The notes: generated by a model from the sequence alone, not told the origin. DNA of 26,372 bases from DASQVO01 sp035640715 (GCA_035640715.1 DASQVO010000372.1:1-26372); one strand, 5' to 3'. Positions 1 through 8,474 are shown, numbered from the stretch's first letter. A program made the numbers and translations.

Positions 1-2
1 CC

Positions 3-1364
3 GCCGGGCGTCTCGAGCGGCAGGCGGGGCGCTGCATGGACTGCGGCATCCCGTTCTGCCACACCGGCTGCCCGCTGGGGAACCTCATCCCCGAGTGGAA
101 TGACCTCGTGTGGCGGCATGACTGGCACGAGGCGTCGGAACGGCTGCACGCGACCAACAACTTCCCGGAGTTCACCGGCCGGCTGTGCCCGGCACCGTGC
201 GAGTCCGCCTGCGTACTCGGGATCAACGCCGATCCCGTGACCATCAAGCAGGTTGAGGTGGAGATCATCGACCGCGCCTGGGCAGAGGGGTGGGTGCAGC
301 CATGCCCCGCGCCGGTCAGGACCGGAAAGAAGGCCGCCGTGATCGGCTCCGGGCCGGCCGGCCTGGCCGCCGCGCAGCAGCTCACCCGCGCGGGTCACGA
401 TGTCACGGTATTCGAGCGTGCCGACGCACCGGGCGGCCTGCTCCGCTACGGCATACCCGAGTTCAAGATGGAAAAGCGGCACCTGGACCGCAGGCTGGCC
501 CAGATGCGCGCCGAGGGAACCGAGTTCCGCTGCGGCGTCAACGCCGGCGTGGACATCACGGCTGACGAGCTGCGGTCCGGCTATGACGCGATCGTGCTCG
601 CCGGCGGCGCCACCGTGCCACGCGGCCTTCCCGTACCAGGCGCCGACCTGGACGGCATCCACCAGGCCATGGAGTATCTGCCACTGGCCAACCGTGCCGT
701 GGCGGCGGCGGGCGTCTCCGGTGCCGTGGCCGAGCCAGCGATCAGCGCGCGGGACCGGCACGTCGTCATCATCGGCGGCGGCGACACCGGCGCGGACTGC
801 CTCGGCACGGCGCACCGCCAGGGCGCGGCGTCGGTGACACAGCTGGAGATCATGCCGCGCCCGCCGGAGATGAGGCCGGACCATCAGCCCTGGCCCACCT
901 ACCCGATGATCTTCCGCACGTCGAGCGCGCACGAGGAGGGCGGCGAGCGGGTCTATGCCGTCTCGACCCAGGAGTTCACGGGTGACGGCGAGGGCCGCGT
1001 CCGCACGCTGCGGCTGGTCGAGGTGGCATTCTCCGGCGGCCGGTTCGAGCCGGTGCCGGGCACCGAGCGTGAGCTGCCCGCTGATCTGGTGCTGCTCGCG
1101 ATGGGCTTCACCGGTGCCGAACGCGGCCCGCTGATGACCGGGCTCGGCGTGGAATTCGACGCGCGCGGCAACGTGGCACGCGACGGCGCCTACGCCACGT
1201 CCGTGCCGGGTGTTTTCGCCGCAGGTGACACGGGCCGCGGCCAGTCGCTGATCGTGTGGGCCATCGCGGAGGGCCGCAGCGCCGCGGCCGAGGTGGACCG
1301 GTACCTGAGCGGTGACACGGTGCTGCCGGTGGCGATCCCGCCCACGGCCCGCCCGCTCTCCTGA
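3..1364 (+). CDS. gltD: Glutamate synthase small subunit, 5'-truncated by the window edge
   Basis: This is the FAD and Fe-S subunit of NADPH-dependent glutamate synthase (GOGAT), which passes electrons from NADPH to the large subunit so that glutamine and 2-oxoglutarate become two glutamates. The frame is open from base 3, so the gene starts outside the window; about 35-40 N-terminal residues are missing compared with the usual length near 480-490. The first visible motif is the cysteine-rich CMDCGIPFCHTGCPLGN (bases 36-86), followed by CPAPCESACVLG, the cysteines that bind the 4Fe-4S clusters. An FAD-binding VIGSGPAGLAA motif begins near base 340 and an NAD(P)H-binding VVIIGGGDTGADC motif near base 763. 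The C-terminal GVFAAGDTGRGQSLIVWAIAEG segment is the second FAD contact typical of the family. The large subunit gltB is expected just upstream. A hairpin follows the stop codon. Confidence 0.96.
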   Translation, partial: AGRLERQAGRCMDCGIPFCHTGCPLGNLIPEWNDLVWRHDWHEASERLHATNNFPEFTGRLCPAPCESACVLGINADPVTIKQVEVEIIDRAWAEGWVQPCPAPVRTGKKAAVIGSGPAGLAAAQQLTRAGHDVTVFERADAPGGLLRYGIPEFKMEKRHLDRRLAQMRAEGTEFRCGVNAGVDITADELRSGYDAIVLAGGATVPRGLPVPGADLDGIHQAMEYLPLANRAVAAAGVSGAVAEPAISARDRHVVIIGGGDTGADCLGTAHRQGAASVTQLEIMPRPPEMRPDHQPWPTYPMIFRTSSAHEEGGERVYAVSTQEFTGDGEGRVRTLRLVEVAFSGGRFEPVPGTERELPADLVLLAMGFTGAERGPLMTGLGVEFDARGNVARDGAYATSVPGVFAAGDTGRGQSLIVWAIAEGRSAAAEVDRYLSGDTVLPVAIPPTARPLS

Positions 1365-1409
1365 CGGGCACATAGACCCGGCGGCCGCCGGCCCGCGGCC
1401 GCCGTCCAT

Positions 1410-1445
1410 GCCGCCGACCGGAGAACAACGGCGTTCTCCGGCGGC
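1410..1445 (+). terminator. Hairpin downstream of gltD, possible terminator
   Basis: GCCGCC...GGAGAAC pairs with GTTCTCCGGCGGC around a short loop, giving 13 pairs with a 4-nt bulge. It lies 46 bases after the gltD stop and before pyk. It has no U-tract, as is common for actinobacterial terminators. A second GC-rich hairpin (GGCGGCCGC against GCGGCCGCC) lies immediately upstream. Confidence 0.45.
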
Positions 1446-1605
1446 CCGGGAAGGCCCGCGCCCGCTTGGCCCACGTTTGCTCATACCCGGCGTCACGCCG
1501 TCATGGACATCTGATGAAACCTGCGTAACGCATGCCGCTGTAAGCGCCATATGCCCCTACAGTTACAATGGTATAGACCAGATGACTCGATCAAAGGTGC
1601 AGACT

Positions 1606-3033
1606 ATGGGCCGCCGCGCGAAAATTGTATGCACTCTCGGGCCTGCGACATCCAGCGATGAGCAGATTGCCGGGCTGGTCGCCGCAGGACTTGACGTCGC
1701 CAGGCTGAACCTGAGCCATGGATCCCGCGACGACCATCAGCAGGTATACAAGCAGGTCCGTGCGGCGTCGAATGAGGCCGGCCGCAGCGTCGGCGTCCTC
1801 GTCGACCTCCAGGGACCGAAGATACGCCTCGGCACGTTCGCCGACGGCCCGGTCCGCCTGAACGCCGGCGACAAGTTCACCATCACCGTCGAGGACGTCC
1901 CTGGCAGCCGGAGCGAGGCGTCAACCACGTACAAGGGCCTGGCCGGGGATGTGCACGCGGGCAACCGCATCCTCATCGACGACGGCCGGGTCCTGCTCGA
2001 GGTCACCAGCGTGACCGGGAGCCGGGTCGCGACGAAGGTGCTCGTCGGGGGCACGGTCTCCGATCACAAGGGCATCAACCTCCCGGGTGTCGCGGTGAGC
2101 GCGCCGCCGCTCACCGAGAAGGACGAGGCCGACCTGCGCTGGGCGATCGGCCAAGGCGCCGACATGATCGCGATGTCGTTCGTCCGCCGGCCCAGCGACG
2201 CCGAGGCCGCGCGGAACATCATGAACGAGACGGGCGCGCGGCTGCCGCTCATCGCGAAGATCGAGAAGCCAGAGGCGGTCGACGCGCTGGCCGACATCGT
2301 CGACGCCTTCGACGGGATCATGGTCGCCCGCGGGGACCTCGGCGTTGAGCTGCCGCTGGAGCAGGTGCCGATGGTGCAGAAACGCGCGATCGGCCTGGCC
2401 AGGGAGAAGGCGCGCCCGGTCATCGTCGCGACGCAGATGCTTGAGTCGATGATCTCCGCGCCGCGCCCGACCCGCGCCGAGGTTTCCGACGTGGCCAACG
2501 CCGTGGTGGAGGGCGCCGATGCGGTCATGTTGTCCGCTGAGACCAGCGTCGGCGAGTATCCCATCGAGGCCGTGGACACCATGTCACGCATCATCTGCGC
2601 TGCCGAGGACGAGTGCCTGCGCCCGCAGTCGTCGCTGGCGCGGGTCCCGACCACCACGGGCGGGGCCATCGCCCGCGCCGCCGCGGAGGTGGGCGCCATC
2701 GTGGGTGCCAGGGCGCTGGTCGCCTTCACGATGACCGGGGAGACGGCGCGGCGGCTGGCCCGGTACCGGTCATCGATCCCGCTGCTGGCCTTCACGTCCG
2801 TGCAGGCCACCCGCAGCCAGCTCGCCCTGACGTGGGGAGTCGAGACGTTCATCGTCCCGTCGGTCAATCACACTGACGACATGGTGCGCCAGGTGGAGAG
2901 CGCGCTCCTCGACATTGGGCGGTGCGAGAAGGGCGACAAGGTCGTGATCGTGGCCGGCAGCCCGCCCGGCAGCCCCGGCAAGACGAACGCGCTGCGCGTG
3001 CACCGCATCGGCGACGCCGTAGCCCTCGACTGA
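1606..3033 (+). CDS. pyk: Pyruvate kinase
   Basis: Pyruvate kinase converts phosphoenolpyruvate and ADP to pyruvate and ATP, the last step of glycolysis. The 475-residue product has the normal length. It starts with the typical MGRRAKIVCTLGPAT and carries the substrate-binding RLNLSHG, a B-domain (about residues 70-165), the catalytic LIAKIEKPEAV with its conserved Lys, and MVARGDLGVELPLEQVP, which holds the Mg-binding residues. The C-terminal domain contains AFTMTGETARRLARYR. I chose ATG 1606 because AAAGGTG lies 6 nt upstream and the protein then begins at the family's usual point. An in-frame ATG at 1582 would add only eight residues, and the frame remains open further upstream without homology. 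No confident promoter was recognised between gltD and this gene. A GntR pseudogene lies convergently downstream. Confidence 0.97.
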   Translation: MGRRAKIVCTLGPATSSDEQIAGLVAAGLDVARLNLSHGSRDDHQQVYKQVRAASNEAGRSVGVLVDLQGPKIRLGTFADGPVRLNAGDKFTITVEDVPGSRSEASTTYKGLAGDVHAGNRILIDDGRVLLEVTSVTGSRVATKVLVGGTVSDHKGINLPGVAVSAPPLTEKDEADLRWAIGQGADMIAMSFVRRPSDAEAARNIMNETGARLPLIAKIEKPEAVDALADIVDAFDGIMVARGDLGVELPLEQVPMVQKRAIGLAREKARPVIVATQMLESMISAPRPTRAEVSDVANAVVEGADAVMLSAETSVGEYPIEAVDTMSRIICAAEDECLRPQSSLARVPTTTGGAIARAAAEVGAIVGARALVAFTMTGETARRLARYRSSIPLLAFTSVQATRSQLALTWGVETFIVPSVNHTDDMVRQVESALLDIGRCEKGDKVVIVAGSPPGSPGKTNALRVHRIGDAVALD

Positions 3034-3558
3034 GCTGCGCGTTCTCGGGGCGGCCGCGCCGCCGGTCACAGGGCGGCCAGCAGCCGGTCCGTCACCGCCC
3101 GCGTCACTGGTGCAGGGCCATCTGGGTTATCGCGTGGGCGGCGCGGCGCTCCACCACTTCCATCGATTCGCCGACGTGGCGGCGCAACGCGGTCAGGGCG
3201 TCCGGCAGACGGCCGAGCAGGACATGCTCGGCGATCCGCAGATGCTCGGCGCAGGACTGCTCGATACGATCGGCTGTCAGGAAGTCATACATCCGGACCG
3301 GCCGGATGCGCGGGTTGACGGCCTCCAGGGCGTCGGTGAGCGCCTCGTTCCCAGATGAGCGAAGCAACGTGACGTGGAAGTCTCCTCGCGGACCACCAGA
3401 CGGTCGGTCTCCAGCCGGACGAGGGCCTCCCTGATCGGTGTCCGCGACATGTCGAGCTCCTTGGCGAGCCGCTCCTCCACCAGGCGGGTACGGACGCCGA
3501 ACTCTCCCATCATCACCCGCCGCCGTAGCTCGCTGTACGCCCGCTCACGCTGGGAGAC

Positions 3559-3608
3559 GCGCCGGCCATCACCGGCGGCCGGCGCCGGCCGGCGGTGATG
3601 GCCGGCGC
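3559..3608. repeat. 50-nt near-perfect palindrome
   Basis: Two 25-nt arms meet without a spacer (centre between 3583 and 3584), and 24 of 25 positions pair. The outer arms read GCGCCGGCCATCACC and GGTGATGGCCGGCGC. The palindrome lies within the first codons of the broken GntR gene, 3 nt from a TGTATACA site. In RNA of either strand it would form a very stable hairpin. Nothing in a GntR N-terminus calls for it, so it may be an inserted palindromic element or a regulatory structure. Confidence 0.85.
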
Positions 3609-3611
3609 CGC

Positions 3612-3619
3612 TGTATACA
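3612..3619. promoter_or_regulatory. Candidate GntR operator (TGTATACA), regulator side
   Basis: TGTATACA is perfectly palindromic and is flanked by C and G, making CTGTATACAG at 3611-3620. Sites of this form are typical of FCD-type GntR repressors. The same GCTGTATACA decamer occurs upstream of the permease. It lies at the very start of the regulator reading frame, which fits autoregulation if transcription starts nearby. Confidence 0.5.
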
Positions 3620-3636
3620 GAGACATCGTCACGCAC

Positions 3637-3954
3637 CTTCCAGCCCACGTTTGGCCTGGTCTGCCAGCTAATGGGTGTATGCGACCACGTATTTGTTTCG
3701 GTCCTGTTACAGGCGGAATGCGGCCGCGTTCGCATTCCCTGCCCGCGCCGGCGGGGCGGCGATCGCCCTAGGGCGCGCCGGTTTCATGCCGAAGATGCAG
3801 GTCACGGCGGTAGGCCGGACAGCGTCGGCCGGGCGGCGGCCCGCAATCATCACGTAACAGCTCTCGGCCGGTGCCCGAAACATCCGGTTTCTAGCGTCTG
3901 CCGTATGGACACAGCGCTGTATACACCGCCGTCCACCGCGATACGGAGAGCCGA
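3637..3954. other. Intergenic region between the GntR pseudogene and the permease
   Basis: This 318-base divergent spacer has no convincing gene. It contains an inverted repeat, GGAATGCG (3715-3722) against CGCATTCC (3731-3738), with an 8-nt spacer, and the second TGTATACA site at 3918-3925, which partly overlaps another palindrome, ACAGCGCTGT (3911-3920). TATACA at 3920-3925 could be a -10 element for the permease with the site lying on top of it, but no good -35 box was found. Confidence 0.5.
3918..3925. promoter_or_regulatory. Candidate GntR operator (TGTATACA), permease side
   Basis: A second perfect TGTATACA lies 29 bases before the permease ATG. It shares the decamer GCTGTATACA with the site at the regulator start. 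The position near the likely promoter suits repression of the permease/amidase/SHMT run. Confidence 0.5.
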
Positions 3955-5304
3955 ATGACCCTCAAGGAACAGGACCGGACGGGTAAGGCGCCGCACGAAC
4001 TGGCGCCCGAGTTCGAGCACGAGGACGTCCCGCAAGATCACCGTCGGCGCTGGGCCTCGGTGGCCGCGGTATGGTTCGGCTTTCCGATGATCCTGACCAA
4101 CGCGGTATTCGGCGGCATCATCGTGTACGGTCTCGGCTTTGCCCGGGGCCTGCTCGCCATCGCGCTCGGGAACACCGCGCTGATGATCTACGTCGGCGTC
4201 CTCAGCTACCTGGCCGGCTCCACCGGGCGTAACTTCGCCATGGTCGCCAAGTCGACCTTCGGGCGCCGCGGGTACGCTCTCGCGTCAGGCTTCCTGTCCA
4301 CGGTCGTGATCGGCTGGTTCGCCTTCCAGACGGGCCTGACCGGCTCCACGCTCCATGCCACGTTCGGGTGGAACGAGCCGCTGGTCATCGGTGTAGCAGG
4401 GCTGCTGTACATCGCCATCACCTACATCGGCATCCGCGCCCTGGCCGTCCTCGGCATGATCGCCGCGCCGCTGTACGTGGCGCTCGGCGCAGTCGCCATC
4501 GGCCTGGCAGCGGCACACCACACGCTCGGGCACGTTACGGCCTACGCCGGACACGGCGGCCCGGCCGCGCTGACCCTCGGCGCCGCCGTGACCATGACCG
4601 TCGCCGGTTTCGCCGACTCCGGAACCATGACGGCCGACTTCACCCGGTGGGCCCGTAACGGCCGGCAGGCGGTAGCCGCGAGCCTGACCGCCTTTCCGGT
4701 CGCCAACTTCATCGCGATGGCTGTCGGCGGCATCATCGTCGCGGCTGGCGCGGCCACGGATCCGGCCGCGAACGGGGGCGACTTCCTCGGCCTGCTGGCA
4801 ACGCACGGTCCGGCGCTGTCCGCGATCGCGGTCGCCTTTGTCGTTATCAACCTGGGCTCGGTATGCACGCACTGCCTCTACAACGGCGCCGTGGGATGGA
4901 GCCACATCAGCGGCAGCCGGATGCGGCTGCTGACCCTGATCCTGGGGGCGATCGGAGTGATCGCGGCGATCGCCGGGGTGTGGACTCTGTTCGAAAGCTG
5001 GCTGAACCTGCTCGGCATATTCGTGCCGCCCATCGGCGCGGTGCTCATTACCGACCAGCTGTTCATGCGCCACCGGAACGCGGCCCGCAGTGCCAGCGCC
5101 ATCCGGCCGACTGCGTTCGCCGGCTGGGCCGCGGGAGCGCTGGCGGCCACGGTCGTCCACTACGGCGCGCCCGCATACGCGGAAGCCATCGCCGGTATCC
5201 TGGCCGCCGCGCTCGTGTACACGGGCGCGGAATTCCTGCGGGGCAGCGCGGGCGTGCTCGGTGCCCCGGCTGCCCGGGAACCGGAGCTCGCCACGGAGGA
5301 GTAG
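3955..5304 (+). CDS. NCS1-family nucleobase permease (purine-cytosine permease type)
   Basis: This predicted inner-membrane transporter of the nucleobase:cation symporter-1 family would import a purine, pyrimidine, hydantoin or related compound with H+ or Na+. The 449-residue product has a hydrophilic N-terminus of about 34 residues with HRRRWASVAAVWFGF, the family's entry into the first membrane helix, followed by about twelve hydrophobic segments. FADSGTMTADFTRWARNGRQA (about residues 219-239) resembles the conserved loop of CodB-like permeases. ATG 3955 is preceded by GGAGAG at a good distance. It is the first gene of a plus-strand run with an amidase and an SHMT paralog, with a TGTATACA operator candidate upstream. 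The partners suggest that the imported compound contains an amide and is broken down in the cell. The substrate cannot be read from the sequence. Confidence 0.85.
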   Translation: MTLKEQDRTGKAPHELAPEFEHEDVPQDHRRRWASVAAVWFGFPMILTNAVFGGIIVYGLGFARGLLAIALGNTALMIYVGVLSYLAGSTGRNFAMVAKSTFGRRGYALASGFLSTVVIGWFAFQTGLTGSTLHATFGWNEPLVIGVAGLLYIAITYIGIRALAVLGMIAAPLYVALGAVAIGLAAAHHTLGHVTAYAGHGGPAALTLGAAVTMTVAGFADSGTMTADFTRWARNGRQAVAASLTAFPVANFIAMAVGGIIVAAGAATDPAANGGDFLGLLATHGPALSAIAVAFVVINLGSVCTHCLYNGAVGWSHISGSRMRLLTLILGAIGVIAAIAGVWTLFESWLNLLGIFVPPIGAVLITDQLFMRHRNAARSASAIRPTAFAGWAAGALAATVVHYGAPAYAEAIAGILAAALVYTGAEFLRGSAGVLGAPAAREPELATEE

Positions 5305-5374
5305 CGGCGGACGAGGCGCATGCGCCGCACCTCATGGCAGGCCGCGCCTTCAGGATGAATCGGCAGGAAGGGCC

Positions 5375-6829
5375 ATGGTGAACGAGAACGACGAGGTGAG
5401 CATCTGCCGGATGCCGGCGGCCGAGCTTGCGCTCCGCATCCGCGATAAGCAACTGTCCCCCCTCGAAGTGACCGAGGCGGTCCTCAGCCGGATGGAGCGC
5501 CTGGAGGACCAGCTGCACGCGTTCTGCACGCCAACACCGGAACTAGCCCTGGGGCAGGCGAAGCGGCTCACCGACACGATCGCCCGCGGAGAGCCGACAG
5601 GCCCGCTCGCGGGCGTACCCGTCGGTGTGAAGGACCTGATCGCGACCAAGGGCATCCGGACGGCCATGGGCTCGCCCGCATACCGGGACTTCGTCCCCGA
5701 CGAGGACGACATCGTGGTCGAGCGCATCAAGGCGGCGGATGCCGTGATCCTCGGCAAGACCAACGTGCCGGAATTCGGCTACAGCGGCGTAGGCCACAGC
5801 CCGGTCGCCCCGACCACCCGCAACCCCTGGAACACCGCGCTGACCCCGGGCGGCTCGAGTGCAGGATCGGGCGCAGCGGTAGCAAGCGGCATGGGCCCGG
5901 TAGCGCTGGGCAGTGACGGTGGCGGCTCCATCCGCATCCCGGCGGCCCATTGCGGTCTCTACGGATACAAGGGCTCGATGGGCCGTGTCCCGCTCTATCC
6001 CGGTTGCCGGGACGAGCGCTATCCCGGGCTTTCGAGCTGGGAGAGCCTGGAGCACATCGGCCCACTGAGCCGGACCGTGGATGACGCGGCCCTGATGATG
6101 TCCGTCCTGGCAGGCCCGGACCCGCGCGACCGGCATTCCCTGCCTGCGGGCGACATCGACTGGCGCGCCGCGACCGGGGGTGACATCGCCGGGCTCCGGG
6201 TCGCCTTCAGCGCTGACCTCGGGTATGTCGCGGTGGACCCGCAGGTCCGGGATATCGCCTCGCGTGCCGCGGACATCTTCGGCAAGGAGCTGGGATGTGC
6301 GGTCGAGGAGGCGGACCCCGGCTGGGATGACCCCTTCGACGCTTTCTGGGCCCTGGTCGTGGCCGAGACCGACCTCACCGGAATGCGCGCCCTTGCCGAG
6401 CAGTACGGCGGCCAGATGTCGCCGCACCTGGTCGATCTGCTGCGGCGTAACTGGACCGCGGAAGACATCACCAACGCGGTAATGGCACGCAAGGCGGTGG
6501 TCAACAAGATGTGGCGGCTCATGAGCAGATACGACCTCCTCATCACTCCCACCCTTGCTGTGCCGCCGTTCCCGGTGCACATGCAGGGACCGGAGATCAT
6601 CGACGGCCGCGCAGTGGCGCCGACATCCTGGCTGAGCTTCACCTTCCCGGTCAACCTGACCGGCCAGCCCGCAGCGAGCGTCCCCGCGGGCTGGACGGCC
6701 GAAGGCCTGCCGGTAGGCCTGCAGATCATCGGCCGGCACCTGGACGACGCCACCGTGCTGCGGGCGTCCGCCTGCTTCGAGAAGGCCGCTCCATGGGCCG
6801 ACCGGTGGCCGCCGCTGGCAGTGTCCTGA
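5375..6829 (+). CDS. Amidase-signature family hydrolase
   Basis: This is a 484-residue member of the amidase signature (AS) family, which hydrolyses C-N bonds in amides. The complete Ser-cisSer-Lys triad is visible: Lys86 in GVPVGVKDL, Ser161 in PGGSSAGSGAA and Ser185 in GSDGGGSIRIPAA. The spacing K-75-S-24-S equals that of GatA-type enzymes. GKTNVPEFGYSG and the C-terminal PVGLQIIGR are also family motifs. ATG 5375 is chosen because AGGAAGG precedes it and it starts just before the first conserved helix; the frame is open further upstream but overlaps the permease gene. A GatA role is unlikely, because no gatB or gatC is nearby and the gene sits between a permease and an SHMT paralog; a catabolic amidase is more plausible. 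The substrate is unknown. It lies 70 bases after the permease. Confidence 0.88.
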   Translation: MVNENDEVSICRMPAAELALRIRDKQLSPLEVTEAVLSRMERLEDQLHAFCTPTPELALGQAKRLTDTIARGEPTGPLAGVPVGVKDLIATKGIRTAMGSPAYRDFVPDEDDIVVERIKAADAVILGKTNVPEFGYSGVGHSPVAPTTRNPWNTALTPGGSSAGSGAAVASGMGPVALGSDGGGSIRIPAAHCGLYGYKGSMGRVPLYPGCRDERYPGLSSWESLEHIGPLSRTVDDAALMMSVLAGPDPRDRHSLPAGDIDWRAATGGDIAGLRVAFSADLGYVAVDPQVRDIASRAADIFGKELGCAVEEADPGWDDPFDAFWALVVAETDLTGMRALAEQYGGQMSPHLVDLLRRNWTAEDITNAVMARKAVVNKMWRLMSRYDLLITPTLAVPPFPVHMQGPEIIDGRAVAPTSWLSFTFPVNLTGQPAASVPAGWTAEGLPVGLQIIGRHLDDATVLRASACFEKAAPWADRWPPLAVS

Positions 6830-6958
6830 GCCAGCGCGATATCGTCGTGCTGGGCCGTGACTGGCGCTTAGGTGGAGCACCACCGGGGAGCGGCCCGCCG
6901 CCAGCCGGCCAGCCGCGCGCCTGGGCGATCTTCACGACCCTATGCCCGGGAGAGTGCC

Positions 6959-8461
6959 ATGGCTGAGATCGATGTCTCCACCGCTCGTTCGGTCAATGCC
7001 GGGACGCGGAGCGAGGATGCGGCGAGCGGCAGTCCGGCGTCCACGGCGACCGGGGTTTCTGCCACATACGGCGCGATGCTCGACGTGATCGCGGCATCCG
7101 AGCCCGATGTCGCCCGCGCCATCGGCGAGGAACTGGCCTCGCAGCGGCGCCAGCTCAAGCTCATCGCGTCGGAGAACTACGCCTCGCCTGCCGTGCTGAT
7201 GGCCATGGGAACGTGGCTGTCGGACAAGTACGCTGAGGGAACCGTCGGGCACCGCTTCTACGCTGGCTGCGAGGTCGTCGACAAGGTGGAGGCGCTGGCC
7301 GCTTCCCATGCCGCAGCGCTGTTTGGCGCGGATCACGCCTACGTCCAGCCGCATTCCGGTATCGACGCCAACCTGGTCGCCTACTGGGCGATCCTCGCGC
7401 GGCGGGTCGAACGGCCCTTCCTGGACCGGTGCGGCGCCCGGAACGTCGACGGCCTGGATCCGGCCGCGTGGCAGCGGCTGCGGAGCGAGTTCCACTCCCA
7501 GCGGATGATGGGGATGGCGCTGGACGCGGGCGGCCACCTTACCCACGGCTTCCGGTCGAACATCTCGGGCAAGATGTTCGATCAGGCCAGCTATGGCGTC
7601 GATCCGGACACCGGGCTGCTCGACTACGACGCGATCGCGGCGAAGGCGCGGGAGTTCAGGCCGCTGATCCTGGTGGCCGGGTATTCCGCCTACCCGCGTA
7701 ACCCGAATTTCCGGCTGCTCCGGGAGATCGCCGATGAGGTAGGCGCCACGTTCATGGTGGACATGGCGCATTTCGCCGGGCTCGTCGCCGGGCGCGTGCT
7801 GACCGGAGACCTTGACCCGGTTCCGCATGCCGAGGTCGTCACGAGCACCACGCACAAGTCGCTGCGCGGCCCGCGGGGCGGCCTCGTGCTCTGCACCCAG
7901 GATTATGCGCCGTTCGTCGACCGGGGCTGCCCCCTCGTTCTCGGCGGCCCGCTCCCGCACGTGATCGCGGCCAAGGCGGTCGCGTTCGCCGAGGCACGCC
8001 AGCCCGCCTTCGCCGGCTATGCGGCCCGCATCACGGGCAACGCCCGGGCCCTGGCCGAGGGCCTGCTCCGCCGCGGCGTGCGGCTGGTCACCGGCGGCAC
8101 CGACAACCATCTCATCCTGGCTGACGTGGCGGCCAGCTTCGGCCTGACCGGCCGGCAGGCCGAAGCGGCCCTGCTGGAGGCCGGTGTCGTGACGAACCGT
8201 AACTCCGTGCCCCGCGACCCGAACGGCGCCTGGTACACCTCGGGCATCCGGCTCGGCACGCCCGCCCTCACCACGCTGGGGATGGGACCCGCGGAGCTGG
8301 ATGAGGTGGCGGACATCATCGCGACGGCGCTCAAGGCGACCACCCCGGAGACCGGTTCGAAGGCGAAGCACACGATCGACGGGCGCGTCGCGGCGGCGTG
8401 CCGCGCCCGCTGCGCGGATCTCCTCGCCCGCTACCCGCTGTATCCCCAGATCCAGCTCTAG
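6959..8461 (+). CDS. glyA: Serine hydroxymethyltransferase, long form
   Basis: This is a PLP-dependent fold-type I enzyme predicted to interconvert serine and glycine with tetrahydrofolate, or to cleave a related beta-hydroxy amino acid. The product has 500 residues, against about 415-430 for the common bacterial SHMT. The extra length is a roughly 35-residue low-complexity N-terminus, an insertion of roughly 25-30 residues between HSGIDAN and GGHLTHG (about residues 148-185), and a longer C-terminus. Key residues are kept: Glu72 in ASENYAS, Tyr91 and Tyr101, Asp268 and His271 in VDMAHFAGL, Lys300 (PLP Schiff base) in STTHKSLRGPRGG and Arg431 in GIRLGTPA. ATG 6959 has GGGAGAG upstream. It is probably the last gene of the permease/amidase run (129-base gap). 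A long SHMT form is, from memory, common in actinomycetes, so this could be either a housekeeping copy or a dedicated catabolic one. Confidence 0.9.
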   Translation: MAEIDVSTARSVNAGTRSEDAASGSPASTATGVSATYGAMLDVIAASEPDVARAIGEELASQRRQLKLIASENYASPAVLMAMGTWLSDKYAEGTVGHRFYAGCEVVDKVEALAASHAAALFGADHAYVQPHSGIDANLVAYWAILARRVERPFLDRCGARNVDGLDPAAWQRLRSEFHSQRMMGMALDAGGHLTHGFRSNISGKMFDQASYGVDPDTGLLDYDAIAAKAREFRPLILVAGYSAYPRNPNFRLLREIADEVGATFMVDMAHFAGLVAGRVLTGDLDPVPHAEVVTSTTHKSLRGPRGGLVLCTQDYAPFVDRGCPLVLGGPLPHVIAAKAVAFAEARQPAFAGYAARITGNARALAEGLLRRGVRLVTGGTDNHLILADVAASFGLTGRQAEAALLEAGVVTNRNSVPRDPNGAWYTSGIRLGTPALTTLGMGPAELDEVADIIATALKATTPETGSKAKHTIDGRVAAACRARCADLLARYPLYPQIQL

Positions 8462-8474
8462 GAACGTGGGCGGG

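Larger units (their letters stand above)
3104..3636 (-). pseudogene. GntR-family (FCD type) transcriptional regulator, internally deleted and frameshifted
   Basis: The first part encodes a GntR winged helix-turn-helix (YSELRRRVMMGEF, then RLAKELDMSRTPIREALVRL) up to LVVREE near base 3390. After that the frame loses similarity. A different frame resumes at once with DFHVTLLRSSGNEAL and runs to the stop at 3104; this is the middle and end of an FCD effector-binding domain, including the usual FHxxLxxxSGN motif. In intact relatives some 65-75 residues separate these two parts, so the gene appears to have lost about 200 bases plus the frame. The GTG at 3636 (AAGG directly upstream) is the likeliest start, but the codons that follow run through a TGTATACA site and a 50-nt palindrome, so the original start is uncertain. 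It is divergent from the permease gene and was probably the regulator of that cluster. Whether either fragment still makes protein is unknown. Confidence 0.8.

Noticed and set aside
1561..1580. TACAAT and TATAGA as -10 boxes for pyk
   Set aside because: No matching -35 element at a sensible distance for either.
5543..6883. Long minus-strand open frame opposite the amidase
   Set aside because: Shadow of a gene with all catalytic residues on the plus strand; no domain is recognisable.
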